In this document: positions 25,233-36,868 of the stretch, one piece after another
Numbering within the stretch: position 1 is the stretch's first letter
How the letters are laid out: every line of letters begins with the position of its first letter
DNA from: Balamuthia mandrillaris
Lineage: Eukaryota > Discosea > Longamoebia > Balamuthiidae
Direction of reading: 5' to 3'
Assembly: GCA_031835245.1 (NCBI GenBank)
Contig: JAVKOQ010000270.1
Coordinates: 1 to 52,500 of the forward strand
DNA: 52,500 nucleotides
Position numbers and translations under genes: made by a program
Notes under the pieces: model-generated
The model's input: the letters and a program-made list of their open reading frames with translations, nothing else
Told to the model about the DNA's origin: nothing
Databases searched by the model: none

Positions 25233-26097
25233 TTAAGCTACTCTAAACGTAAGGTTAATCCTCTCATTCTTGACAGAGGGATCCTTGGGAACGGAGTGTG
25301 CCCAATGCTCTTGGGTTGCACCGTCCATCACCAACAGACTTCCGTGCTCCAACCAAAAAATCTTCTGATCGGAATGTAGTGAGCCTCTGCTAACTCCACC
25401 TCGGCCTCCTCGTTCTGCGCCTCCACCTCGCCCTCCTCGTCCCCCACCTCCTCGCCCTCCTCTACTGCTACTAGCGGCACTTCTTACCAATGGCTGCATG
25501 ACAAACTTGCGCTTGGCTCCCAGTGAAATGGATGCTATGATGCACTTGGGATAGCCTTCAGCATTGAATCCCTCTGCCTCATCATCTCTATGAAACGCAA
25601 TGGAGTCTGAGCCATCGCGATAGAGATTCAGCAGCACATAATCGAAAACGCATCTACATGAGTCCATGGGTATTATTTATCAGCATTCAAGGTTGAGACG
25701 AATGAGAGGAGAATGGTACGAACCGATTATCCAATATCTCTTCGATAGCACCCTTCGCTTTGAGCACCTCCTCCGTCCAAGGCGTGGGAGGTGTCTTTTG
25801 GTACAAGGTAGAGACGGTCGTATAAGGAGCCGCCATCCAACCTTGAAGTCGGGGCAGGGTGTACTGCTCTCCTCCACGGCGACTCCTCTGAACCGCTTGA
25901 AACGGCACATCCGATTTCAAATGGTGGAATAGAGCATCCGCCTCCGCCTTGGTCAAGAAATTGGGGCAGTAATGGACCACGCTGCCCTTCTCGTCCAGCG
26001 CGGTGGTGCGCAATCTTCCAGAGCCGGTCGTGGTTGATGACGCGGACGACGACGAGGCTGCGCTCTCACGCTGTTGTGGCGGAACGTATCGGAACAT
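25233..26097 (-). CDS. AlkB-type 2-oxoglutarate/Fe(II) dioxygenase with RGG insert
   Basis: Two exons in phase (26097-25724, 25653-25233), 264 residues. AlkB marks: FDYVLLNLYRDGSDSIAFHR with DDE (iron ligands H and D of HxD), IASISLGAKRKFVM, LEHGSLLVMDG, TQEHWAHSVPK (second iron His), and RINLTFR (2-oxoglutarate-binding arginines). Predicted reaction: oxidative demethylation of alkylated bases in DNA or RNA. It is closest in style to ALKBH2/3. Between the FVMQPL strand and the next strand lies an insert of about 30 residues made of RGG/GGRGG repeats, a common RNA-binding module, so an RNA substrate is plausible. The donor is the GTTCGT variant. Convergent with the LCAT-like gene: the stops are 40 bp apart. 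Confidence 0.92.
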
Positions 26098-26482
26098 GCT
26101 GATTGTTGTGCCTCTTGAGCTTGTGGTTATCGTTGTTATTAACGGCGAAGGGGGATTGCCATACTATTTATTATGCGAACAAAAATGGAGACCGTTCCTG
26201 AATTTTTCTTAGAAAGCCTCCCATAATAATAATAATAACGATTACACCAAATGGGGAAATGATGAAGTCAGCATTCATGGCTAGCAATAATTGTCGACAA
26301 ATTATAATATTGTCGATTTTACCACCCAAATTGAGAAAGAGGAGTCGACAAATATTTCGCAGAATTGCCTTCCACAGACGTCGGGGAATTGTCGCTGCGT
26401 TGTCCTTTTCAAAGGTCAATTTTTGTTTGGAGAGATTTTCATGTCTTGAAAATGAAACACAAACACACGCCCTCTTTCCGTA
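26098..26482. promoter_or_regulatory. Divergent promoter region, AlkB / RCC1 copy 1
   Basis: About 385 bp. A perfect TTGTCGACAA palindrome lies at 26291-26300 and a half site GTCGACAAA at 26343-26351. AT-rich trinucleotides (AATAATAAT) occur at 26225-26238. No coding signal. Confidence 0.5.
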
Positions 26483-26503
26483 ATGCAATATAAAACGAAA
26501 AAG

Positions 26504-29014
26504 ATGGAAACCAGCAGAAGATTATTCCCATGCTTGTTTCCTCGGTGGGCCAAATCTTTCTTGATGTTCTTGGGCTTTCTCTTTCTTCTCTCCAAGCCAA
26601 TCTCTCCATGCGAGGCTTCATCCCCATTGAAACTGGCTGGAGGGGCTTCCGGCCATGCCTTTTGCGTCTACCACCCGTCCAAGCTCCAGTTTGTCTGCTG
26701 GGGACAAAACAACTACGGCCAGTTGGGGTACCCCGACACGCAAAACCGTGGTTTAACCCAACGAGCCGACTCCCTGCCCATCATTGACCTCCTGGACCAC
26801 TTCCCCGAGAAGAATGGCACCTCTCTTGAGTTGCTTCTGCCCGCCTACTGGAACAATGGGGTCTTGTTCTCTGATGGCTCCGCTGTTTTGTTCGGTAGCG
26901 ACGGGTATGGGCAAATAGGTGTTAATTCTCCTGCGCCCTTGGTTCTTCTCCAAGACGCTTCCCTCTCCACCGAAACTTTCAAAGTCCTGGCGGGAGCTGG
27001 CGTTGCGAACTGCTTTGCAACGACGGATGAACCCTCTGACATGATATGTTGGGGAGACGATTGGGCAGGAGGAGGGGACTTGAGGGCAGGCGAAGGAGAA
27101 GTGGTGCAAGTTGTAGCAGGGTACAAATACGTTTGTGCTTTGTATCAGTCCACCAAAACATTTTGTTGGGGAACTCCCGGTGCTTATAATGACAAGATTC
27201 AGGTTTGTTCCTCTCCCTGCCTCCTTCCTTCACAACTGTTTTCCGGTTATCTTGTTATCTTGGTGTGCTCCCCTTATTCTTCTGGCCTAATTTCCATTCA
27301 TGACCAAACACGGAAACGCTATCCGTACAGGGTGAGGTGGTCTTTGGCGGTGGCCTCTATGCCACCAAGCTCTTTGCTGGAAGCGCCCACATGTGTGCCA
27401 TCGTGAACGATGGCTCCAGCAGGTTCGCGTGTTTTTTTTTAAAAGTAAAAAAAGTTAACTTTCTGCTTGCCAAACTCCTCCTCTCACCTAACTGCTATCG
27501 AAAAATGCCAAGGTGCTGGAGCTATGGACATACTGGACAGTTAGGGTATGGTGGGTTTGATAGCATAGACGATTCGCCAGGACATGAAGTGTCCAGCCTT
27601 GGCCCGATCCAGTTCCAAGATGCTGACCCCTATTCCGTGCAAAGCATGTGTGGTGGGGTCTATCACTCCTGTGCCCTGTTGGCAGACCATTCGGTGTGGT
27701 GTTGGGGACGCGATCGCGAGGTATTGTTCTCCTTGTCGTTCTCATCCCTCCTTATTTCTCGCTAATGCGCTGCTTATCTATCCTTTTTCTCTTTTCTGCG
27801 CTGACCCCACTCATTCCTTGCGTGACATCCAAAGGTTGGTACTGACTCAGCCGTGAATCTATATAACCCAATACCACTATTGGTGGAGTTCTCGGTGGAC
27901 CAATCGGTGCAGGCCCAACAGTTGGAATGCAGCGACAAAGCCACGTGTGTGCTCTTCAATGACTCATCCGTTCGGTGTTGGGGTGGCAACTCCTATGGTG
28001 AGCTTGGTAGTGGCTCAGTTGGAATACGGAGCGCGTTCTTTGCAATTCCATTAGACTTCACCGAATTGGTTTCCTCTTCCTCGTCGGCATCGTCCTCAGA
28101 AGGTGATCCATCCTCATCTTCATCCGAGGTTCCTTCAGGAAGCGATTCTTCCTCGTCTTCCAGTGATGGGGAAGCGGTGGCATTGTCTGTGACATTTGCA
28201 CCCAACAGCACATCCTACACCATCATTGCCTCTGCTGGCAACCAAGATGACGACCTGGAAGCCATGGAGGTGACTGCACATTTTGATTCCTTTGTGATGG
28301 AAGATCATGTTCTCCTCCTCTTGGGTTCATGGAAAGACAAAGGATCCGAAGTGGATGAGGAGGATGGAGGTGTGCACCATGAAGTGTGGGTTGGGGTGGC
28401 AAACAGCAACTCCACACTCCTCATCACCCATCATGACGTCAAGAAGGCGCAGGAGCAGGAAACACTGCCAGGCAGCGGAAGGAGCTTTGCAGTTGGACCA
28501 TCGGTGAAGACCAGCCTGAGAATGGATGGATGGCCATTCAATTTCACCACTGCGCCTGCTTCTTCGTGGACCTGGACCATGTCCCTCCAGATCCCATTTT
28601 CTCACAGGCTAATCGGTATGTCTACTGTTGTTTTTTCTTCTTCATTCTCTGTTGTTCTTCTTTTCCTTTTTTTTCTTCTTCCTTCCTGCCTTCCTTGGCT
28701 GATGAAAAAAAATATCCTCCTCTTTCCTTCAACACACAACACAAGGGTTTGAATGCAAGAGCATTGGAGAAAGCGTGGAGGAATGCTTGGCAGCCAGCTT
28801 GGTGGAAGGCTGGACAGTGCGAGTGAAAGTGGTGTTGGAGGCTCTGGTGGATGGTCAACCGGATGCCGTCACCTACCATATTCTCCCTCAATCCAACTCC
28901 TCCTCTGGTGCTGATGCCCAAGTCGTTGAGATACAATTCCACTTGCCTGCCTTTCAGCAAAGTCTCATTTATGATCCTGGCAAGCCCTTTCTCTCTTTCG
29001 TTGACTCTGTTTTC

Positions 29015-29054
<40 letters not shown>

Positions 29055-29378
29055 GTCGTTTCTCTTTGGTCGTTTCTCTTTCCCCTCTTTGTCCCATTCC
29101 ATCTCCACAATGCTTACAGTCATTCATCCACCATCATGCTTCAAATAGATCTTTCCGTTCTGTTGCAAACCGGTGGAGCCAAAGGTGATGACGAAGAGGG
29201 CAAGGAGAAGGAGGAGGACCCAAACCTGGTGGTGGTGTACGTGTTGGTGCCTTTGTTCGTGGGAGCGGTGGTGGTGGTGACCGCGGTGGTCACCACCATT
29301 CTCCTTCGAAGAAAGCGAGCAAGAAACAAAGCTCATGTTCAGGAAAAGCTCTCTGCCGGTCTGGCAAGCTCAATATGA
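26504..29378 (+). CDS. RCC1-repeat type I membrane protein, copy 1
   Basis: Six exons in phase: 26504-27202 (an in-frame ATG also at 26483), 27331-27422, 27513-27720, 27835-28615, 28746-28979, 29149-29378; about 747 residues. A signal peptide ends near PCEASS. The ectodomain holds RCC1-like blades (CWGQNNYGQLGYPDTQNRG; VCALYQSTKTFCWG; CWSYGHTGQLGYGG; CALLADHSVWCWGRD; CVLFNDSSVRCWGGNSYGELG), each with a paired cysteine, as in extracellular RCC1/RLD proteins. A Ser/Glu-rich hinge and an unrecognised beta-rich domain follow, then one transmembrane helix (VVVYVLVPLFVGAVVVVTAV) and a short basic tail RRKRARNK. Likely a cell-surface receptor or adhesion protein; ligand unknown. The last intron probably uses a GC donor (CCTG|GCAAGC), since this is the splice that keeps the frame into the transmembrane exon. 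An A|GTCTC donor nearby is an alternative. Confidence 0.85.
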
Positions 29379-29672
29379 TGAGGCTGTGAACAACACGGGG
29401 CTGTTCAGTCGAGACAATCTTGTGTTGCACTTCCACGCCGAGGCTGCCATCTCACGATGTTGAGGAAAAACGTTTCGGAACTGTTAAACGACCCCTAAAG
29501 TTCTGTCGACCGCAATGCATTTACATCTGGTTGGCGAATGAATAAGCTGTAATTATTACCCGTAAGGCTTCAAATGGTTTCAAGGCACTGAGCTTTGTTT
29601 CGGCATTCCTATTTATTTCATTAAAGGAGACTTGTAGGAGTGTGCAATACAAAGCCAACAGAAAAACAAAAG
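29379..29672. promoter_or_regulatory. Spacer between the tandem RCC1 genes
   Basis: About 290 bp holding the 3' end of copy 1 and the promoter of copy 2. It contains CTGTCGACC at 29503-29511, a match to the TGTCGAC core found in other promoter gaps. Nothing else is recognised. Confidence 0.4.
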
Positions 29673-32365
29673 ATGCGAGCCATAAGACTATTGCCACGCT
29701 TCTCTTGTTGCTTGCTCTTCTTTTGTTTCTTTCTTCTCTCCAAGACAATCTCTCCATGCGAGGCTTCATCCCCATTGAAACTGGCTGGAGGGGCTTCCGG
29801 CTATGTCTTTTGCGTTTACCACCCAGCCAAGCTCCAGTTTATCTGCTGGGGACAAAACAACTACGGCCAGTTGGGGTACCCCGACACGCAAAACCGTGGT
29901 TTAACCCAACGAGCCGACTCCCTGCCCATCATTGACCTCCTGGACCACTTCCCCGAGAAGAATGGCACCTCTCTTGAGTTGCTTCTGCCCGCCTTCTGGA
30001 ACAATGGGGTCTTGTTCTCTGATGGCTCCGCTGTTTTGTTCGGTAGCGACGCGCAGGGGCAATTGGGTGTTGGTTCTTCTCCGCTCTTTCTGGAAGACGC
30101 CTCCCTCTCTGCCGGAACGTTCAAAGTTCTTGTAGCAGGAGGCTCTGCCTACTGCTTTGCGACGACGGAGGAACCCTCCGATATGGTATGTCAGGGAGAC
30201 GATTGGGCAGGAGGAGGGGACTTGAGGGCAGGCGAAGGAGAAGTGGTGCAAGTGGTGACGGGGTACACATACTTGCTTGTGCTTTGTATCAGTCCACCAA
30301 AACCTTTTGTTGGGGAAGTACCACTATTACGGTACGTTGCTCTCTCTTTCTCTCTCATTCACTCCTCTCCTTTACTCTTGTAACGCTTTTTATTCAGGGT
30401 GAGGTGGTCTTTGGCGGAGGCCGCTATGCCACCAAGCTCTTTGCTGGAAGCTACCACACATGTGCCCTCATGGACGATGGGTCCAGCAGGTTTGCATTCA
30501 TGTCGGTTTGTTTTCTTCGATAAAAAACTGAAAAATAGTTCGAACCAAGGTGCTGGGGCATTGGGACGAATGGACAGCTAGGGTATGGTGGGTTTGATAA
30601 CATAGACGATTCACCAGGACACGAGGCATCCAGCCTTGGCCCGATCCAGTTCCAAGAGGCTGACCCTTATTCCGTGCAAAGCATGTGTGGTGGGCTGACT
30701 CACTCCTGTGCCCTGTTGGCAGACCATTCGGTGTGGTGTTGGGGACGCGATCGCGAGGTATTGTTCTCCTTGTCGTTCTATCTTTCCTTTTTCTCTTTTA
30801 CTTCACCACTTATTCCTTGCGTGACACCAAACGAAGGTCGGGGCTGGTACAACCCTTGTAAACAATTACCCAACACCGCTTTTGGTGGAGTTCTCGGTGG
30901 ACCAATCGGTGCAGGCCCAACAGTTGGAATGCAGCCTAGAATCCACGTGCGTGTTGTTCAATGACTCTTCCGTTCGATGTTGGGGTGGCAGCCCTTATGG
31001 CGAGCTTGGAAGTGGCTCCTTTGGGGGACTGAACGACGTCTCCCTTGCAACTCCATTGTATTTTACCAACCTCGCACCCCTTCCCGAAGAGGAATCTTCC
31101 TCCTCTTCCTCGTCGGCATCGTCTTCGGAAGGCGATCCATCCTCATCTTCATCCGAGGTTCCTTCAGGAAGCGATTCTTCTTCGTCTTCCAGTGATGGGG
31201 AAGCTGTGGCATTGTCTGTGACATTTGCACCCAACAGCACATCCTACACCATCATTGCCTCTGCTGGCAACCAAGATGAAGACCTGGAAGCCATGGAGGT
31301 GACTGCACATTTTGATTCCTTTGTGATGGAAGATCATGTTCTCCTCCTCTCGGGTTCATGGAAAGACAAAGGATCCGAAGTGGATGAGGAGGATGGAAGT
31401 GTGCACCATGAAGTGTGGATTGGGGTGGCAAACAGCAACTCCACACTCCTCATCACCCATCATGACGTCAAGAAGGCGCAGGAGCAGGAAACACTGCCAG
31501 GCAGCGGAAGGAGCTTTGTTGTTGGACCATCGGTGAAGACCAGCCTGAGAATGGATGGATGGCCATTCAATTTCACCACTCCTCCTGCTTCTTCATGGAC
31601 CTGGACCATGTCCCTCCAGGTTCCATTTTCTCACAGGCTAATCGGTATGTCTACTGTTGTTTTTTCTTCTTCATTCTCTGTTCTTCTTCTACTTTTCCTT
31701 TTTTTTCTTCTTCTTCCTTCCTTCCTTGGCTGATGAAAAGATATCCTCCTCTTTCCTTCAACACACGACACAAGGGTTTGAATGCAAGAGCATTGGGGAA
31801 AGCGTGGAGGAATGCTTGGCAGCCAGCTTGGTGGAAGGCTGGACAGTGCGAGTGAAGGTGGTGTTGGAGGCTCTGGTGGATGGTCAACCGGATGCCGTCA
31901 CCTACCATATTCTCCCTCAATCCAACTCCTCCTCTGGTGCTGATGTCCAAGTCGTTGAGATACAATTCCACTTGCCTGCCTTTCAGCAAAGTCTCTTTTA
32001 TGATCCTGGCAAGCCCTTTCTCTCTTTCTCTTTCTCTTTCCCTTTCCCTTTCCTTTCCCTTTCTCTTTCCCCTCGTTGTCCCATTCCATCTCCACAATGC
32101 TGACAGTCATTCATCCACCATCATGCTTCAAATAGATCTTTCCGTTCTGTTGCAAACCGGTGGAGCCAAAGGTGATGACGAAGAGGGCAAGGAGAAGGAG
32201 GAGGACCCAAACCTGGTGGTGGTGTACGTGTTGGTGCCTTTGTTCGTGGGAGCGGTGGTGGTGGTGACCGCGGTGGTCAGCACCATTCTCCTTCGAAGAA
32301 AGCGAGCAAGAAACAAAGCTCGAGTTCAGGAAAAGCTCTCTGCCGGTCTGGCAAGCTCAATATGA
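29673..32365 (+). pseudogene. RCC1-repeat membrane protein, copy 2, with a frame break
   Basis: A tandem paralogue of the preceding gene with the same six-exon plan: 29673-30331, 30398-30489, 30550-30757, 30837-31644, 31775-32008, 32136-32365. Signal peptide, RCC1 blades, Ser/Glu-rich hinge, transmembrane helix and basic tail are all present. In exon 1, two extra bases relative to copy 1 (TACTTGCTTGTGC against TACGTTTGTGC, near 30270) shift the frame. Reading on would skip the YQSTKTFCWG blade and miss the downstream exons. Everything after that point is open and well conserved, so either the gene is freshly dead, the base call is wrong, or the shift is bypassed. The hinge is about nine residues longer than in copy 1 (PEEESSSSSSS). 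Confidence 0.75.
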
Positions 32366-32526
32366 TGAGAGCAAACAAGGCATCGTTTGGTCTGTTGTAG
32401 AAAAGAATAAGCAAAGAAAGAGAAGGTGGCATTCATTACTGGCTCTAAGTTAATCATCGATGAGTAAAGTTTCAAGGGAGACGAAGCATCCAACATCGCA
32501 GTGGATACGTCCTCTCTGCAAGCTCT

Positions 32527-33634
32527 TCAATCCTCCTCCGCCAAGGCGTTTCTCTCCTGCTCAATCTCTTCCAACCTACGCCGAATCTTATCTATATCCT
32601 CCAACGCTACGATGCCGTCCTTGTCTGCATCCAAGTACTGCAGCACGTTGCGAATCTCCTGGTTGGTGGGTTTGGCCCGCAGCAAGGCGCAAGCTTGCTC
32701 GATCTCTTGCGTGCTAATCACGCCGTCGCGGTCGGCATCGATGAGGCCAGTCATTCGCGCACCCATGTCCTGTTCCGCTTTGGCCAGCTCCTTAGCGATC
32801 TTCTCCAACATGGAATTGATTCTCTGGTTGAAGCGGTTCTGATATTCCTCCTCTTCTTTGCTCACCCGTTTGGCTTTCTCTTCCTCTCCTTCTACTTCCT
32901 TCTCCTCTCCTGTCTCTTCTTCTTTTGTCTCAGCAGCGGCTGCGGCGCTCTCCTCTGCTTCCTTTTGCATGCTCTTCATCCATTCTTCGCGTTGGCGTGC
33001 AAGTTTCTGCTGCAAAAGATGTTCCAGCTCCTCCCTCTCACTCTTCAACGGGTTAACAGAAGAGAGCAACGAGAGTGCCTCGATAACCTCTTTCAGAGAT
33101 TCCTTCGCTTTGACTCTGCCAGGTACCACGCCCGTCGTGGCTGCGATCATGGTTCTGTAATCCTGATCCCAACGTTCGTTTTCCTGTGCGGCAATCTCCT
33201 TGTTGGTTTCCTCTGCCTCTTCTTCTTCCTGTCGAAGCTTCTCGTTGGTGGCTTTTAGCACCGCCAAACGAAGGGCACGCTCGGAGATGCCTGTCTCCTC
33301 CATTTCGAGCTCCGCCTCGTCCACCACGTCGTCCGGCAGAGTGGAGAGGGTCTCCTTCAGGGCGTCCTCCTTGGGAATCTTGGAGGTGAGGATGAGTGCC
33401 CGAGAGAGGATCATGATGGCGCTAGGAATGGCCTCGTTGAAGGACATGTCCAGCCACTCCTCCATTTGTTGGCGGAGGGCCAGTTTGGAGAGGCCTAGAC
33501 CGGGCATTCCTCTGGCAATGCATGCTTGTTGTAGTTCTTCAAAAGATAGTTTCTCCAGTCCCTCTTCTTGAATGAGCTGCAAATTGAGGTTAGTTACATT
33601 AAAACGCTACGTAAAGAAAAAGGGAAAAAATGTC

Positions 33635-33678
<44 letters not shown>

Positions 33679-35300
33679 AATGCGTACCTTATCATCTTCT
33701 TTCAGTTTACGTAGTTTGTTGCTGATCTGCCATCTAAGAAAGGCGTTGGTGCCATATGGCTTTAAACCGAGGAATTTACACATCGACACCAACAGTGGGC
33801 GTGACAGATTTAGCAGCGTAAAGTCATCTTTGAACAGCTTTGCGTACTTAATTAACTCGTCCTGATCCACATTTTCTCCGTTTCGTAACTTGGGCAAACG
33901 TTAAGTTAGCAAACGACAGAAGAAAAGGACTGAAGAATAAAGGAATAGAAGGTTACCCGCTTCATAAATTCAGAAAATTCTTTAGCAGGGACATTTGAAC
34001 TCCGTTTCTTTGCTAATTCTTCCACGGTGTCTTGCAAGAACTTAGCAGTACTGAGTCGAACGCTCAATTCCTTTTTGATTTTTTCTTCCTGTGTAATGAG
34101 AGGTAACACGATTGTAAGAGAGAGGTTTAATGATCAGGGGAAAGAATAAAGGAGAGAGCAGGAGAGAGCAGAGAGCAGAGAGCAGAGAGAGAGACCTCTT
34201 GGAATTTGTCTTGGAAAGTGGAGGGAAGCATGTTCGGGAACAACTTCAAGGCAATGGGGAGAAGAAACTCCATAAATGGTACGATGATAAAGAAGGCAAA
34301 GGGGACCAGACGGAAGATATCAGCCACGGTACGGATTAGCTGTTGACGTTCTCGGCGAGTGAGGGTGTGGCCTTTGGTCAAGCGTATGGCCAAGCCCATG
34401 GCAGTGCGAACGTTAAGCACCAACAGCTTAGTTCCCAGCCAGTAATGACTGATGCCTTCCCTGATGGTTTGTGGCAATGAGCGCATGTACTCGGCCGCCT
34501 TTTGCTGATATTCCTTGTAGATGAGCAGTCTCGGGAGAAAGAGCAGCACGTCCACTGACTTTTGTAGCCATCCCTTCTTGGCAGCGGCCGTTTTCGCTGC
34601 AGCTGCCGCCGAAGCTTCCGCAGCTGCCGTTTTCTGCCGTGCTTTCATCTCTTTCTCTCTCTCCTTGGAGGCAGCTGCAGAGGCCTCCACCGCTTCCCTG
34701 ATGGCTTTTTTCATGACCTCGGCCTCCATCTGGCCGTAGAACCTCCGCCTGATTCTGCGTTGAGCATCGTTTCCTTGTTGTTGCTGTTGTTCAGCGTTGT
34801 CCGTTGATGTGTTGTGGTCGTTGTCCGAGTCATCTTCTTTGTGTTGTTGTGGTTGTAGACTGGCGGCGGTGCAGAACGCTCTGCTTCGTGACAACGTCCA
34901 CCGAGCTATCGGGGCAATGGTGTTGGGGTAGAAGAGAGGAGATGGAGAGGGTAGAAGAAAAGAGGCGTTTGTTGCAACAGGAGGGAAGGAGCAGCCCCAC
35001 TTTGCCTCCCTTTCAGTTCGATCAAAAGTGGAAGAAGTTGTGTGGAGGGTGGAAGGTAAGGTGGCGAGGTATCTACTGCTGCTCTGGTAGGTCCTGCAAC
35101 AACCAACAATAAATAAAATGAGTGACGAAAGCGGAGAGCAGAGACAGGGCAAAGAGCAAAAGAAGAGAAGACTACCAATGAAAGTGTGACCAGGAAGAAC
35201 TTGGCGTTGTGGGAAGCAAGCAGCCTCCCCTTCCCCAACAACGATGCACGCTGCCAGCGCGTTGAGCGGGTCGCACTGACCCCAAGCTCACTCGTTGCAT
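32527..35300 (-). CDS. LETM1: LETM1, mitochondrial inner-membrane cation/proton exchanger
   Basis: Five exons in phase: 35300-35176, 35093-34196, 34088-33957, 33888-33688, 33576-32527; 801 residues. The first exon reads MQRVSLGSVRPAQRAGSVHR, a typical mitochondrial presequence. Core LETM1 text: LLVLNVRTAMGLAIRLTKGH; LTRRERQQLIRTVADIFRLV, then PFAFFIIVPFMEFLLPIALK with the conserved proline kink; FPNMLPSTF; KFLGLKPYGTNAFLRWQI; ARGMPGLGLSKLALRQQMEE. The C-terminus has a coiled coil and two canonical EF-hands (DADRDGVISTQE and DADKDGIVALED), so calcium control is likely. LETM1 handles K+/H+ or Ca2+/H+ exchange and cristae shape. A (CT)n tract (sense strand, about 33640-33675) sits in intron 4. 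Confidence 0.94.
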
Positions 35301-35762
35301 CTCCCACTTGCGCCAAGTCCCAAAAAAAAAACCCTGTCTCACTTGAAAAAAAGAAACACAACAAGCCGTCGATTTCGTTATTTTTTTTAAAAAAAAAAAT
35401 GGCTGATCGATCGTTCAGAGCAGTGTGCTTTGCTTTGCTTTTTTTTTTTTTTGTCTTTTTGCACTCCGCCCAATCAAATCCCTTTTCAAGGAAACTTGAG
35501 AGAGGAGGAGAGAGCAAAGAAGAACAACAAAAAAAAACAACAGGCCAACAAACGGACCCCCTCCCCCTCGCCCCCCTTTCTTCTTGCACACGCTACCTTG
35601 TTGTTGCTACTTTTTGTTTGTTGCTTGTCCCCTCTCCTCTTCTTTCTTTTCCTTTTTTCCTTCTTTTTTTTCTTTTTATTTTTTTTATAAAAATAAATAA
35701 AAATTTAAAATTATTTTTCTTCGAAGTTTTAAAAATAAATAAATATTTTTTTTGTTTTTCGT
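35301..35762. other. Gap between LETM1 promoter and ArfGAP 3' end
   Basis: About 460 bp. The LETM1 side has long A and T runs (35321-35330, 35380-35400). The ArfGAP side is extremely AT-rich (35655-35757, AAATAAATAAAAATTT), consistent with its 3' UTR and poly(A) region. No gene is seen. Confidence 0.45.
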
Positions 35763-36024
35763 TTAGTACAAGCAGCAGCACAAGACGGAACAGCAGGAGG
35801 AGGAGGAGGAGGAGGTTGCGTGGCCGAGGTCGTTGTGGCTGCTGTACCTCCGCCCGCCGAACACGTCCGTGCTGGAGATGGAGGAGGCGCTCTGGTACTG
35901 CCGCAGGTTCGCCGACAGACCGCCTTGTGGTTGTTGTTGTTGTTGAAACGTTGGCTCTGGTAACCTGTTTTGTGGTTGTGTTTGGTTTTTTTTAGAAGAG
36001 AGACAGAGAGAGAGAGAGAGAGAC

Positions 36025-36059
<35 letters not shown>

Positions 36060-36868
36060 CAGAGAGACAGACAGAGACAGAGACAGAGACAGAGACAGAG
36101 ACAGACAGAGACAGAGACAGAGACAGAGACAGAGACAGAGAGAGAGAGAGAGAGAGACAGAAAAGAGACAGAGAGACAGAGAGACAGAGAGACAGAGAGA
36201 CAGAGAGACAGAGAGACAGAGAGACAGAGAGACAGAGAGACAGAGAGACAGAGAGACAAAGAAACTACAAGAAAGAAAGGGGAGAGAGAGAGAGAGAGAG
36301 CTAAAAAGAAATGAAGAGCAAGAAAATTCTGAGAAGATCGAGGACGAACCCTAATTCTTTGGCCACTTCCACTTGGAGCAAATGACGGTAGCGGTCGGCA
36401 GCGAGGCTGCTGTACTTTGTTCGAAGGTCGGTGATGCCTTCCTGTTGGTGCTCTTGAAAAAACTCGGCCAGGCGTTGGTTTCCTCCTGCTCTCATCAAAC
36501 ACACCTGTTTCTCTGTCCAGTTATCTAACTCTACCGAACTTTGTTGTTTGTCGTATGTTAAGACAAAAAAAAAGGTGTCCACACAAAAAAAGCATACCGA
36601 ACGAAGCTGATGTGAACGCCAAAGCTCCTATGTTGACCTGCACAGGCCATGCAAAGGAAAATGCCAAGATTTACAGAAGCCCATGTGGCCGGTTTTGCTC
36701 CACAGTCAAAGCACGTCTGTGTGGATAAATTTGTTGGTCAGTTTCCTTCTGTCGCTTCGAGGACTTCTCAAAATTGTTTGGGGGGAACAGACAAACACAA
36801 AAAACGTTTGCTCCTTATCAGACCTTGTTCCCTTCTTCTTGTTGCAACCGGTGAAGCTCTTTCTCCAT
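35763..36868 (-). CDS. Short ArfGAP with an ISS motif (ArfGAP1/2/3-like)
   Basis: Four exons in phase: 36868-36824, 36716-36598, 36538-36350, 35964-35763; 184 residues. Zinc finger and catalytic block: [40 protein letters not shown], with the CX2CX16CX2C pattern and the arginine finger in QHRS. Then [19 protein letters not shown] and [14 protein letters not shown]. The last exon contains [13 protein letters not shown], like the ISS/Glo3 motif of COPI-associated ArfGAPs. It promotes GTP hydrolysis on Arf at Golgi coats. Most ArfGAP1-3 proteins exceed 400 residues; this one is stripped to the domain plus the motif. Intron 3 (36349-35965) is almost entirely CT-type simple repeat on the sense strand. 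Its start is 200 bp from the divergent NOP53 gene. Confidence 0.9.
35996..36300 (-). repeat. (CAGAGA)n / (GA)n microsatellite in the last ArfGAP intron
   Basis: About 300 bp of AGAGAC hexamers and related 8-10 bp variants (ACAGAGAGACAG) on the plus strand, that is TCTCTG on the sense strand. Several sub-blocks with differing periods (GA, AGAGAC, CAGAGAGA) lie side by side. Confidence 0.95.

Noticed and set aside
34906-35589. 227-codon minus-strand frame upstream of LETM1
   Set aside because: Overlaps LETM1 exons 1 and 2 in a different or unspliced reading; the spliced LETM1 model with a presequence explains the region.
35970-36314. Arg/Glu/Gln-rich plus-strand frame
   Set aside because: Translation of the CAGAGA microsatellite within the ArfGAP intron.
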